Below are positions 17,148 to 26,098 of a stretch of DNA of 64,000 bases, piece by piece. Position numbers and translations under genes: made by a program. Every line of letters starts with the position of its first letter. Position 1 is the first letter of the stretch. The DNA is from Alicyclobacillus tolerans (GTDB taxonomy: Bacteria > Bacillota > Bacilli > Alicyclobacillales > Alicyclobacillaceae). The notes under the pieces are model-generated. The model saw only the letters and a program-made list of their open reading frames with translations. It searched no databases and was not told where the DNA came from. The stretch spans positions 62,001 through 126,000 of the forward strand of contig NZ_JAJFNK010000007.1 of assembly GCF_021739485.1 (NCBI RefSeq), given 5' to 3'.

Positions 17148-18480
17148 TAACAGATTGGGTACAGGGGGTGATCGGGAGAAGGTCGCTACGAACGGGAACG
17201 TGTTTCGCCGCCGCATTGCAATGCTCAGGATAAGCTGAAGTTGTGATGACGAGGGACGAAGTAAGGTTATGAGAGTGTCATGCGCCTAAAGTAGTTCAAG
17301 AAAAGCAACCAGTTCTGTAAATGTATACATTTCAGCTTCCATATTTGTAACCATTTTTGCTTACAGAATTGCAATTTGAATCGATTATTTTTTCCGAAGG
17401 ATCTATCTCCCTATTCACTGTTTTCCCTCACTACCTGCCTTTCGATAAGCACGCACACAAAGTCTGAAATCCCTTGTCGCAGTAAGGAAGATCGAGCAAA
17501 ACAACTTTCGGAAAACATAAACCTATATGCACGAAAAAACATGTGGAAATAAATCCCTAAAGGTGGATGGATGATCCCTTATAATAGGTTGATCTCTACT
17601 TTCAAAAACCACTAAAACGCAATGGTCTCATCTCAACTTGCATAGGACTCCACTGTCTTTGGTTTTGTTGTCTGCGATAAGGGAAAACCGTGTCTCATCA
17701 ACGCAAAATGGAACAGAGGAGTATTGTGAAACAGATCAAAGCCATCGAACTCGTTGAAGTAGGCGCAGGTCAAAAGCCAGATTCCAAGGTTTCGTTTCTG
17801 TGGTATGGGTAGTCTAATTGCCATGGTAGATTCGTCTTCGGTAAAGGAAAAAACCGTGTTGCAATCATCGCCTACGCGATAAAGAAAGGTCAAAGTAGCT
17901 TATCTGGCGAAATGTACTCACCCATGTTGGCGGCAGTTAATCAAGGAAACCCAAGGTATCGTTCTTGGTTGACAGGTAGACAGATTCCACAGGTTTCATT
18001 TCATCCGTAATAGGGAAAACCACTTTTGCGACGACAATGAGAAAATGGATGAACCGTCAAACTTATCAGGAGGAGCGTGACCTGCCATCCTGCGATAAGG
18101 ACAAAACCATGTTTCAGCTATCGCCGTCGCGAATGAGGAACGGAATTAGTCGATGGAACCGTACCCGTCTGCTTTATGAGGGACAAGTTCCGTATTACAA
18201 CCAGGAACCCTGATATGACGAGATGGTATTGTCAACGCGACCAAACCTCTACACAACAGTTGCTTGCCCCCGAACATCGGCAGAAACGAGTTACAAGACC
18301 CAATAGACCCAATTCTGCATATAAACTGTCAGACTCAGCCCTCTCCACCCATACGTCGATAGACATCTGACTGCCACGCCACACCCAGGTACAAATTCGC
18401 ATCCACGGGCGAGGGGGGGCATACGGTATCGTACTATCTGCTTTCGATGGGAACTTTGGGAGGGTTATGGAGGTGTTTTT
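17148..18480. other. 1.3-kb gene-free stretch with diverged short repeats
   Basis: No credible gene. It contains four related ~30-bp segments (see the repeat entry). The sequence has several frames 60-90 codons long with no ribosome site and no family resemblance. Confidence 0.5.
17673..18123. repeat. Four diverged ~30-bp repeats at ~166-bp and ~87-bp spacing
   Basis: Segments near 17673 (TGCGATAAGGGAAAACCGTG), 17839 (CGGTAAAGGAAAAAACCGTG), 18005 (CCGTAATAGGGAAAACCACT) and 18091 (TGCGATAAGGACAAAACCAT) share TAAGGgAAAACC and a following TTgCAnCnATCGC-like tail. The AAAACC cores end at 17687, 17853, 18019 and 18106: exactly 166, 166 and 87 bp apart. Weaker matches lie between them. No protein frame explains all four. 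Confidence 0.55.
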
Positions 18481-18900
18481 TCAATTATGAGCAGAAAAAT
18501 GAAGAGTAACACATATGGTGATATGTAAAAATGTCATAAGTTGCAAAGAAAACCCTCCATATAGCTCCCACTCCTCCGTATCCCCCTCCGCGTGGATGTA
18601 GTGGTTGCGGCTGGGTGCGGGCGGCAAAAAGTCACTAAGTAACAGGTCATAGCACAAGTTGGCTGTGTGTCCGACCGATTCGAGTTGACACTCAAGGTGG
18701 AGAATTGAAGCTAATGTGCCGTCAGCCCCACACCCCCGAAGTTTTTCATCCGTTGCGATGCCAATCCCAGATAAACGCCAATCCTCCGAATCGTTATCCT
18801 CATCCTGACAGTCCAGAAGTTCTCCTGTCTCACCTTGCTGTCTATCCTGTCCATTTGATGCGTAAAATGTCCCACTGCTGACGGACACCTTGTCCTCCAT
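18481..18900 (-). CDS. Uncertain hypothetical protein
   Basis: A minus-strand frame of about 139 codons with an acidic central part (CQDEDNDSEDWRLSGIG) and a hydrophobic C-terminus (LMTFLHITICVTLHF). The translation looks somewhat protein-like, but the ATG lacks a clear Shine-Dalgarno and I know no homologue. It may be a decayed gene. Confidence 0.3.
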   Translation of the reverse strand: MEDKVSVSSGTFYASNGQDRQQGETGELLDCQDEDNDSEDWRLSGIGIATDEKLRGCGADGTLASILHLECQLESVGHTANLCYDLLLSDFLPPAPSRNHYIHAEGDTEEWELYGGFSLQLMTFLHITICVTLHFSAHN

Positions 18901-19115
18901 GGCTTGCACTCAGTTCTTGTTAAACTTCTATCCCCGTGTCCAAAACATCCTGGACAGTTAGTAGACCCCAAAACAAAACCCACCGTGACTTCCCTGCACG
19001 GCGGTCCTGTTTACCTGTTACGATAGTATTTTCGCCAACTTCGGACATACGCATCTTTCGAACCGTAGCGTTCTCGGTTCCATTCGCTCATTTCCCATCG
19101 AGCAATCCATTCTTC

Positions 19116-19295
19116 CTACGAGCATCGGAAAGCGTAATCGTGAATATCCCACGATTCGGAGTGTTTGCGGTATGCCTTTCCATTGGCGATGTATTTCTTG
19201 CGGCGTACTCTTTTGTTTGCTTGACGCTTGGCGAAGCGTCGATGACTTGGTGAACCGTCTTTGACAATTGGCGTTTTCTTGTGACTGCGAGACAT
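19116..19295 (-). CDS. Small, very basic protein (59 aa)
   Basis: Strong ribosome site AGGAGGT 8 nt before the ATG at 19295. The product begins MSRSHKKTPIVKDG and contains RRFAKRQANKRVRRKKY, an Arg/Lys-rich helix. Small basic proteins with an MSRSxKKTPI start are found as hypothetical genes in Gram-positive chromosomes and phages. Nucleic-acid binding is likely from charge but not shown. Confidence 0.65.
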   Translation of the reverse strand: MSRSHKKTPIVKDGSPSHRRFAKRQANKRVRRKKYIANGKAYRKHSESWDIHDYAFRCS

Positions 19296-19808
19296 GTGTT
19301 CTAACCTCCTCTGGGAAGTTAGAACATCGGCTCTGGATACATCCAAATTTCTCCTGACTACTGAGAACTGACTGGAAATATCATATCTTGATTATCCTGT
19401 CGGTGTAAATCGAACGGTCTCAAAGCGTGAGAAGCGAAGGGGGGATGAATAAGCAGAAAGAGATATGGACTCTTGTTCAATTTTCAGTAAATGTAAATGG
19501 TTATGCTTCAATTTATGTAAATATTTTATGTCAGTGTCTATGGTTTTATTTGTGGATAACATATGATTTGTCCCGCATAAACGTTTCTGGGTGTTAAACA
19601 CAATCTGATTCAATCTACCTTTTGTACGCCCTCGATGTCGTTCCTATCAACCTATGTAATCGCCCCCACCCTAACCTCGCCTTTTCGCGCGATTCCGCCT
19701 CTATTTCGCTCAATCTCCTGAATTTTTAACCTATCAAGTGTGTATAAGGAATAGATTCGAAAATTAAAACAGGATTCCCACTTGGGAAACACATGGAGGC
19801 GGGCAGAT
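19296..19808. other. Intergenic between divergent genes
   Basis: About 510 bp with no supported gene. It should contain divergent promoters for the small basic protein and for the XRE regulator operon; none is clear enough to place. Confidence 0.4.
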
Positions 19809-20255
19809 TTGAGAAAAGGTCAAGACAAGCGCGAAATTCCAGATAGCGTAGGTGCAAGAATACGGTATCTGAGGAAACGCCGTAACTTGTCACTGTACGA
19901 CGTGGAAAAGGCGACGGGCATCACGGCTGGGTATTTGCAACGAATTGAATCTGGACAAAGAAAACGTCCGTCGTACCCCGTGGTGGAAAAGATTGCAGAA
20001 TTCTTTTCAGTCTCCGTCAGTGACTTGATGGACGTTACAGAAGAGGAGCGGCGTGAGAAAGACGTTATCGAGCTTTTGCTCACGCACAATTACACTTTTG
20101 GCAACGGTATCCGAGCGAATCGTGCCATGAAGGACGGTCTCGTTGATTTGATGCAGACGATGATGAGTAGCGATCTCGATGGGGACAACAAACTTAGAGA
20201 CAGTATTGTAATCATAGAAAAGGTGCGAGAATTCCTCGAATTGATTCGGGAGTGA
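19809..20255 (+). CDS. XRE-family (Cro/CI-type) transcriptional regulator
   Basis: Start placed at TTG 19809 because GGAGG lies 9 nt upstream. Residues about 12-70 are a classical helix-turn-helix: GARIRYLRKRRNLSLYDVEK, ATGITAGYLQRIESGQR, then VVEKIAEFFSVSVSDLMD. The C-terminal ~80 residues are helical, without a peptidase motif, and may be an oligomerisation domain. A terminator-like hairpin separates it from a DUF4268-like gene 70 bp downstream; regulator plus nuclease-like protein is a common defence or mobile-element layout. Confidence 0.85.
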   Translation: MRKGQDKREIPDSVGARIRYLRKRRNLSLYDVEKATGITAGYLQRIESGQRKRPSYPVVEKIAEFFSVSVSDLMDVTEEERREKDVIELLLTHNYTFGNGIRANRAMKDGLVDLMQTMMSSDLDGDNKLRDSIVIIEKVREFLELIRE

Positions 20256-20267
20256 ACTTTCACAAGG

Positions 20268-20300
20268 CAGAGAGGACACATTGGGTTCTCTCTGTTTTTT
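20268..20300 (+). terminator. Terminator-like hairpin between XRE and DUF4268-like genes
   Basis: Stem CAGAGAG (20268-20274) with CTCTCTG (20288-20294), followed by TTTTTT. It can end the XRE transcript or attenuate read-through into the downstream gene, whose ribosome site GGAGGAG begins only a few bases later. Confidence 0.75.
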
Positions 20301-20324
20301 ACAGGCTGGGGAGGAGACGTGAAC

Positions 20325-21305
20325 ATGAGTTTAAAAGGAAGCGAGCGTGAGTTCATCTTTTCGGTTTACCTTCGACAACGGAAACGAATTGTGGAAAATG
20401 TGCTTGGAGTGCGGTTAACGGATTTACTGTTGGAAGAATATTGGAAGATGGATGAATTGAACAAGTTTAAGTTCGACTTGTTTGGCTACGACAGGAGATT
20501 GGGTGTTCCTGCGATCTTAGAGGTCTGGCTTGGGAGATCCAATGGCTTTCACCAGGAGAGACTTCTTGATTTGATGGAAATGCTCGATGAAGCGATATTG
20601 GTGTACCTCGCTTTCAGCTTTCAGGACAAACACGTCGTTGAATTGGAGAACAAGGCGAAAATGTGCAATAAGCCCATTAAACTGGTGCTGGTGGAGGTGA
20701 ATCAGGAAGTTTTAGAATTGCTGGAACGCCTCAATGCCATGCATAAATTGCGAATTTACGGGGCTTTGGATTCGCTGGATGAGGTTTCAAGCCCACTTAG
20801 GGTGATCAGGGTCATCGAAAATCCCCTGTATCCGTTTTTGAGACGAAGATCAATCCCCAATCCGCACCATTTTGACTTGGAAAAGCGTGAAGACATCAAT
20901 CGATATCTACTTTATCGATTGCGAGAGGTAGTACCAAATTTCCTTGCATTGCAACGGGAGAAACATTTCACGGATGAGAATCCGACAATTCGTCTGGGTG
21001 CAGGGAAGACTGGTATTGACTATTACATCTCAGCCAAGAATGGGAGAAACCTTGCGTTTTGCGAGCTACGGTTTGAGGAGCCGCACATGGAGTTGTTCAA
21101 TTTGTTTTCCATGAAACCTTGGCTACTAAGGCAACAGATAGACGAACGAGTACAGGTTAAGGACAACGCGATAGGATGCTACTTCAAACCCTATCCAGCG
21201 ATAGCCGAGACGACTGATGAATTGGCTCGGATTTTCAGTCGTATGGTTAATACCATCAGTTATCCGTTGTATGAAATTTTGCAGTTTGAGCATCAGATGG
21301 TGTGA
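20325..21305 (+). CDS. DUF4268-like, PD-(D/E)XK nuclease-type protein
   Basis: The ATG at 20325 follows GGGGAGGAG at ~9 nt; a GTG at 20319 is too close to it. Residues about 40-75 (KFDLFGYDRRLGVPAILEVW ... RSNGFHQERLLDLME) resemble the D-x(n)-E-x-[WQ] core of PD-(D/E)XK proteins followed by a conserved His. The C-terminal ~110 residues (RLGAGKTGIDYYIS ... CELRFEE) look like the DUF4268 domain. Such proteins occur in restriction and defence contexts. The family call is by pattern only; nuclease activity is not established, since the usual ExK is replaced by EVW. Confidence 0.55.
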   Translation: MSLKGSEREFIFSVYLRQRKRIVENVLGVRLTDLLLEEYWKMDELNKFKFDLFGYDRRLGVPAILEVWLGRSNGFHQERLLDLMEMLDEAILVYLAFSFQDKHVVELENKAKMCNKPIKLVLVEVNQEVLELLERLNAMHKLRIYGALDSLDEVSSPLRVIRVIENPLYPFLRRRSIPNPHHFDLEKREDINRYLLYRLREVVPNFLALQREKHFTDENPTIRLGAGKTGIDYYISAKNGRNLAFCELRFEEPHMELFNLFSMKPWLLRQQIDERVQVKDNAIGCYFKPYPAIAETTDELARIFSRMVNTISYPLYEILQFEHQMV

Positions 21306-21341
21306 CAACAGGCACAACGTAAGGGGAAGGAGGGAGCCAAA

Positions 21342-21361
21342 GGCGTTGGTTTTCCAACGCC
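21342..21361. terminator. Hairpin after the DUF4268-like gene
   Basis: Perfect inverted repeat GGCGTTGG-tttt-CCAACGCC. The following bases are not T-rich, so termination efficiency is uncertain. It lies between the convergent DUF4268-like gene and the acetyltransferase relic. Confidence 0.5.
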
Positions 21362-21438
21362 AGTTACATAGGAAACGTTCTTTTTCAATACGCTAAATTT
21401 GATAAGATTTGTGGATTTCATCTGTCATTGAACAGCGG

Positions 21439-21931
21439 TTAGAGAAGCTTTTCAAGTTCAAGCTCATCATGAATTGGTATGTCGTAATATCCCACCTGTG
21501 GGATTGTCGGCTTTAGCTTCCGTGCTTCATCTATTGCGTTAGGAGAGATGGCAGTTATTCGATATCCACGTCTTTGATAAAAACGTAGGGCGTCCAAGTT
21601 ATCGTTGGACGTTATGAGCCAGATACGACGCATCTTTGAATAATTTGCAATTTGCTCCACAAAGGAAATCAGAGCAGTCCCGACACCGAAACCGTCCACT
21701 GTGGAGTTAATGCTCATCAACTCACAATCGTCTGCGCCAAGGTGATAAGTAGCCGTCCCAACTCGATTACCCATCTGCCCAGGCAATTACTGACGCCAAG
21801 TCATGAATGTAATATTTCTTGCCCTTCGATACCATGCTTTCGTCGCCCCACTTACGTAACCATAACTCCCTCAACCATTCATTATCTTGTTCTGTTACTG
21901 GAGGAGCGACTTTGATTTTTTTCATGTTCAT
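21439..21931 (-). pseudogene. GNAT N-acetyltransferase broken by a 1-bp frameshift
   Basis: Two overlapping frames join to one GNAT protein. The upstream part (MKKIKVAPPVTEQDNEWLRE ... SVIAWADG) stops at TAA, and the downstream part resumes as NRVGTATYHLG, then TVDGFGVGTALISF (acetyl-CoA-binding loop region) and DALRFYQRRGYRI (motif B). Removing one G from the GGG run (CCC at 21770-21772 on the plus strand) restores ADGNRVGTATYH, a normal GNAT transition. It is therefore probably inactivated, or the base is a sequencing error in a short homopolymer. Confidence 0.8.
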
Positions 21932-22082
21932 CACCCGATTACAGAGTATCAAAGGATTCCCTAAAGGGACGGCTGTATTTAGTTACGCTCTGTTCGCAGG
22001 AAATGTTGTTTTTGGCTAAAATGATGATGTGTAACACATCTTCAGTATTGACGTCTAATTCTTATAGAAAGGGGTGCCGACC

Positions 22083-22400
22083 ATGAAGAAAATTCTCAGT
22101 CTTCTCGTTGTTGTTTTGGGTCTGTCAGGTTGCGGAACCACGCAATCTCTACCAAACTTGCCGTCTGGAACAATACTGGGGTGGCACAATCACCTGTATA
22201 AGATTGTGGGAACAACCAGTTCATATAACGTGGGCAAAAAACTTGGTACAGTTTCGTATCACGGAAAGGTTTCAGGTGCATTCACGATATTTGAGCTAAA
22301 AGGAACCAACTTCACACGAGCAATTGTATTCAAGCCAGTATTCGGTTCATCGAACGGACAGTATTATGAAGCTGACGTTCAAACAAACGGTTCACAATGA
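22083..22400 (+). CDS. Small lipoprotein (105 aa)
   Basis: The ATG at 22083 follows AAAGGGGTG. Signal peptide KKILSLLVVVLGLSGC with lipobox GLSGC. The mature ~85 residues contain a compact beta-rich domain (ILGWHNHLYKIVGT ... KLGTVSYHGKVSG). No family recognised. It is flanked by two decayed genes but looks intact itself. Confidence 0.7.
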   Translation: MKKILSLLVVVLGLSGCGTTQSLPNLPSGTILGWHNHLYKIVGTTSSYNVGKKLGTVSYHGKVSGAFTIFELKGTNFTRAIVFKPVFGSSNGQYYEADVQTNGSQ

Positions 22401-22526
22401 TTTACTCACTCAACTTGCGGTTATGTGCTGAGTTTTGCTGAGCGAATGATAACAATTGGTGTGACACAACTGGTCAGGCTCCCGTTCTCCAGTATCGTGG
22501 GATACGAAGAAGATACTGTCAACATT

Positions 22527-23245
22527 TTACCCAGTAAGGATCGGTTCGTTACAAATGACGCAAGTTCCTGTTGGAACAGACGACTTGTAGCGAACTTTTT
22601 TACTGTCAATGCATGACATCGCAAGAAACCTTTGCTCCCAAGTACCATGAGAAATGCTTCGTGTTGTATCGATATAGGCAAACCATGTCGTATAGTTATC
22701 CAGGTACTACGTTGTAACACCGCGAAAGTGTTGTAACCAGCCCTTTAGACGACTGTGATAAGCATTGACGTTTTGGATGTGATACACGCCCCTTGAATTC
22801 ACCCCTATTCTGATTGAGTGCGATGTGTTGAATGCCTGCTGACTTAGTGACGGTCTTGTATTCATGGTAAGCGTCGGTGCATAAAACGGTGTCTTGGCTG
22901 AGTACGGGCAACATTGGACGAGCGATCTCTTCTGTTTTCATGCTCGGCATAACCAAAGAATTTGTACAGGCAGTACGATCACGCATGACCAACACAGGCA
23001 CTTGTTCTTTGCTTCGACCATGCTTGCGTTCTTCATTGGATTGGCTCTACACCTATGGAGAAATTCAAACCCAAAATTCCCGCATTCCAGTCGTCACCTT
23101 CTGTATGTCCCCAGCCTTGGGATGCATGACAGCGTTGAGTCCATTGTACAGCCGATCCTCCGTATTATGCGCACTGTGCGTCGAAAGCTATTGAAGACAG
23201 GCGACAGTGATGAAGAAGTACCTTCCTTTGCGTTGCTCTGATCCA
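22527..23245 (-). pseudogene. IS1595/ISXO2-type transposase relic
   Basis: Fragments in different minus-strand frames add up to the C-terminal two thirds of an ISXO2-like transposase: KHGRSKEQVPVLVMRDR, TVLCTDAYHEYKTV (second catalytic Asp region), GIQHIALNQNRGEFKG, YHIQNVNAYHSRLKGWLQHF (typical tail motif), YLDNYTTWFAYIDTTRS. Several frameshifts and the missing N-terminus show it is dead. It is not a copy of the intact IS at 39.6 kb, which belongs to another subgroup. Confidence 0.75.
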
Positions 23246-23280
23246 TTGAGGTTTGAAGCACACAAAGGAGGATGTTTGTC

Positions 23281-23925
23281 ATGTATACCAACATTGAACA
23301 GGTTCTTCACGCCACTTTGTCAGCTTTAGCAGGGTTTACCCACGACTGGGGTCTTGCCATCGTTTTGTTCACCATAGGGATACGTTTACTCTTGGTTCCA
23401 CTCTCCATCAAAGTTGTTTAAAGTAGCATCGCCCAGGCATCTATTGCGGATAAAGTGGCGGAGCTTCAGAAGTCGTGGACGGGATCAAAGTCCGATTTGA
23501 TGCAAGCCCAGCAGAAACTCATGAGAGAGCATGGTGTTAAGCCATTGTCATCCGTAAGCCTTTTACTCGTACAGTCTCCAGTGTTCTTTGTGCTCTACAG
23601 ACTGTTTCGATATCTGGATCATCCAGCGATGACCGTTCTGATTCCTTGGGTTCCTTACCTGACCGTTGCTGACCCGTTTCACGTCGTTCTAATCGTCGCG
23701 GGTGTATTGATGGCATTGGGTACTTTCGTGACCTACAGCCAAACACATGTGGGAAATGCTCAGATCATGAGTGCGATTGTTGGTTGTACAGTGACGATGA
23801 TTGTTCTATGGGGTGCACCGATTGCGGTAGCGTTGTACTATACGACCTCTGGTGTTTGGGGAATTCTGGAGCGGTTCATATACAAAAAGCTGTTTGTTCC
23901 AAGGAAAATCGTTACTTCCGTCTGA
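23281..23925 (+). pseudogene. YidC/Oxa1-type membrane insertase gene with an internal TAA
   Basis: Strong ribosome site AAAGGAGG precedes ATG 23281. The first 46 codons read as the N-terminus of a short YidC-like protein (WGLAIVLFTIGIRLLLVPLS, with the Arg that lines the insertase groove), then TAA at 23419-23421, and the same frame continues SSIAQASIADKVAELQKSW to 23925 with VSLLLVQSPVFFVLYRLFRY and two more membrane helices. Family members usually have Gln near this point, so CAA to TAA is likely. Unless the stop is read through, only a fragment is made. About 214 codons in total. Confidence 0.8.
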
Positions 23926-23946
23926 AGACATGGTTGAGGACGAAAA

Positions 23947-23989
23947 GCAGTACAGCCCTTATCTCTATGAGGGTATGTACTGCTTTTTC
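23947..23989. terminator. Bidirectional terminator
   Basis: GCAGTACA (23947-23954) pairs with TGTACTGC (23976-23983), with an extra inner stem GCCCTTAT/ATGAGGGT, an AAAA run on the left and CTTTTTC on the right. It lies between the YidC-like gene and the convergent gene at 24015. Confidence 0.8.
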
Positions 23990-24014
23990 CGTGGGAGAGG
24001 TTCCACTGGTTGCT

Positions 24015-24599
24015 TCACTCACCGAATGCCACAGTTTGATCCAAAATCTTCTCTGGTGCACGAGGATGTCGGGGCATGGGATTGGGCACGAGTTGGAATG
24101 AGAAGTTCGTTATATCGTAGGGCAGTTGCGGCGTAACCATGTAGACCATAGAAGCTTGGTTGGTTTGACCATGAGAACGGTGAAATTGAACCTGTCGCCC
24201 TTCATTCGGTTCCACATTCAGCATCAACTGGACATTCAGTTCTGCCGTATCAGCGTCCTCACTCGTGTAAACCTCAACGTAGACAAGGCTGAAATCTACA
24301 TACTGTTCCATCCTCGTTATCTGGTAAGTCACTTCATCCACGGTCACTTGCTTCATGACGGGGATAATGTCACGGAGATTCTGTGGTGATGCGGGAAGCC
24401 GTGGTGTACGGCGTGGATTGTTCATCGCCGCGAACACCTGTCCAATGATGTGTCGATCTACCTGAAATGTTTCACACCATTTATCGAGCAGTTCCTTTGT
24501 TGGATATCCATTTGTTCCCTTACTTATTTCAAGGCGTTCAGCAATGAGCTTCGCCAATTGCTCGTCGATAGTCTCCAGACGGCGACCATATGGGATCAT
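24015..24599 (-). CDS. Chorismate-mutase-like hypothetical protein
   Basis: The ATG at 24599 is chosen because TTGGGAGG lies upstream; an open extension to 24806 overlaps the neighbouring gene and has no ribosome site. The N-terminal ~60 residues (RRLETIDEQLAKLIAERLEI, then PTKELLDKWCETFQVD) resemble the long helix of type II chorismate mutases and of a family of uncharacterised Bacilli proteins with the same start. The second half is beta-rich (MEQYVDFSLVYVEVYTSE). Key mutase residues cannot be confirmed. It lies 170 bp downstream of the HAAS gene and could share its transcript. Confidence 0.6.
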   Translation of the reverse strand: MIPYGRRLETIDEQLAKLIAERLEISKGTNGYPTKELLDKWCETFQVDRHIIGQVFAAMNNPRRTPRLPASPQNLRDIIPVMKQVTVDEVTYQITRMEQYVDFSLVYVEVYTSEDADTAELNVQLMLNVEPNEGRQVQFHRSHGQTNQASMVYMVTPQLPYDITNFSFQLVPNPMPRHPRAPEKILDQTVAFGE

Positions 24600-24768
24600 G
24601 AACAAAACTGGAACCTCCCAATCCTGATTAGTTACCAGTAGTTTACCAAACTTTAGGGTGGTGAGGAGGGGAAACTGGGGAGGCTCCGAGTTCTCGTCCC
24701 AAGATTCCCAAAACGTGCGTGCAATGTTGTTGCCTTGCTCCCCGAACCCGCACCTGTGTTTTTCGCCC

Positions 24769-25608
24769 TTATGACGTGGACACTGACCGATGGCTCCACT
24801 TATCAACCACTCGAAAGATTGCTAAAAGCATCACGATAGGGATACACCGAATCGCAATAAGGATGACCATTTGAATCAGTGTTATCCAGTGAGAACCACC
24901 GTACATGAATGGTTTCCAAAGTCCCGTGGCGACGGAGACTAAAATCGGAGTAATGCTTACCCAAGAATTTCTTGTCCAGAAATAGAGCAACAGTCCCCAA
25001 ACCATAAATCCCCCTGAAATCATAACCACCCATGGTTCCCTGATTGTAAGATCGCGAATGCCAAACAGAAATTGGTTTGCACCAAAGGACAGAGGGAGTC
25101 GCATCAGTACCCAGATCATTCCGAAAACCATCAGGGTGAATAAGATGGACAGTCTATCCTTCAAACAGCGAGTCTTAAACATGAGTAACATGCTCACGCA
25201 CATGGCTAACATTAGTGAAGGGGAGTTGGGTACGGCTGAAATAATGCTTGAAAGGTATCCCCCGATGTTAGGGTATCGTTTGAACCATCCTCCTGGAAAC
25301 TGTAAATGAACTATGTATAAGTCGATGAAAAACCATACGAAGAACAGCGAGAATAGTCCATAGATCATCCGTATGGACAGCCCAAAGGTGTCTTTTGCGA
25401 TCTTTCGACGGATTACGGTTGGTTGTCCAAATTTCTCTAACGCCATTTTAGTAGCTTCTGCGTCATCATGACCTACTGTCATTAGATGCTCAATTTCGTC
25501 ACTCAAATGGGACGACATTTCTTCAATCCACTCGGCTTTTTCACGCTTCGTCAACCCGCTTCGTCGCATCACTCGTTCAAGGTATGATTGTATCGGACTG
25601 GTCATCAT
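24769..25608 (-). CDS. HAAS-domain membrane protein (PadR partner 2)
   Basis: The ATG at 25608 overlaps the padR 2 stop as ATGA, so translation is coupled. HAAS domain at residues about 5-75 (RSGLTKREKAEWIEEMSSHL, then ALEKFGQPTVIRRKIAKDTF), then about six transmembrane segments including MIYGLFSLFFVWFFIDLY and ILIAIRCIPIVMLLAIF. It shares SPSLMLAMC and a KTRCLKDR segment with the protein at 4220-5104; together with the shared operator this marks a duplicated module. Function unknown. Confidence 0.75.
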   Translation of the reverse strand: MMTSPIQSYLERVMRRSGLTKREKAEWIEEMSSHLSDEIEHLMTVGHDDAEATKMALEKFGQPTVIRRKIAKDTFGLSIRMIYGLFSLFFVWFFIDLYIVHLQFPGGWFKRYPNIGGYLSSIISAVPNSPSLMLAMCVSMLLMFKTRCLKDRLSILFTLMVFGMIWVLMRLPLSFGANQFLFGIRDLTIREPWVVMISGGFMVWGLLLYFWTRNSWVSITPILVSVATGLWKPFMYGGSHWITLIQMVILIAIRCIPIVMLLAIFRVVDKWSHRSVSTS

Positions 25609-25922
25609 GCAAATGCCTCCCCTAAGAAGGTGTTGAGAATTCGTTGATATTGGTTCCACGACTGCCGTGACGATTCCAAGCTGGCGAGTCCTTTCTTTGT
25701 GATGCGGTAATAGCGTCGTCTGGGACCATCTGTTTCGTTTCCCCAAAAGCCTTCAATGAGGTGTTCTGCCTCCAATCGGCGGAGGGCAGGGTATAACGTT
25801 CCTTCTTTCAATTCCAAGGCTCCATTTGTTTGTTCGTTCACGACCTTCGCAATCTGATATCCATAAGTGTCGCCGCGTACCACAACCGACAAAACGATAG
25901 GATCAATGAATCCCTTCACCAT
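25605..25922 (-). CDS. PadR-family transcriptional regulator 2
   Basis: A 105-residue winged-helix protein: MVKGFIDPIVLSVVVRGD, YGYQIAKVVNEQ, LKEGTLYPALRRLEAEHLI and RRRYYRITKKG. It is very similar to PadR 1 (5101-5433), including the ALELKEGTLYPALRRLEAE block. The candidate operator at 25949-25967 lies immediately upstream. Expected to repress its own two-gene operon. Confidence 0.9.
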   Translation of the reverse strand: MVKGFIDPIVLSVVVRGDTYGYQIAKVVNEQTNGALELKEGTLYPALRRLEAEHLIEGFWGNETDGPRRRYYRITKKGLASLESSRQSWNQYQRILNTFLGEAFA

Positions 25923-25948
25923 ATCCCTGTTTATTTAAAACACCACCA

Positions 25949-25967
25949 TATGTAGAATGTCTATGTA
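25949..25967 (-). promoter_or_regulatory. Candidate PadR operator 2
   Basis: TATGTAGAATGTCTATGTA, one base different from the site before padR 1, about 30 bp upstream of the padR 2 start. Confidence 0.6.
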
Positions 25968-26098
25968 TTAGAATAAAGGTCTACGATGGGGAAGTAAAGG
26001 GGGGGACAATCTTAATCCAACCCCGTCTCAGGTCCCTCAATTCCTCGTTCTGGGCTATACTTACATCAACTTTATTAACATGGGACGTAGGTGACTAT

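Noticed and set aside
17633-18130. CRISPR array
   Set aside because: Repeats are too diverged, spacing (166 and 87 bp) is far from repeat-spacer periods, and no cas gene is present.
24600-24806. Extension of the 24015 gene into the HAAS gene
   Set aside because: It overlaps another coding region, and a good ribosome site supports ATG 24599.
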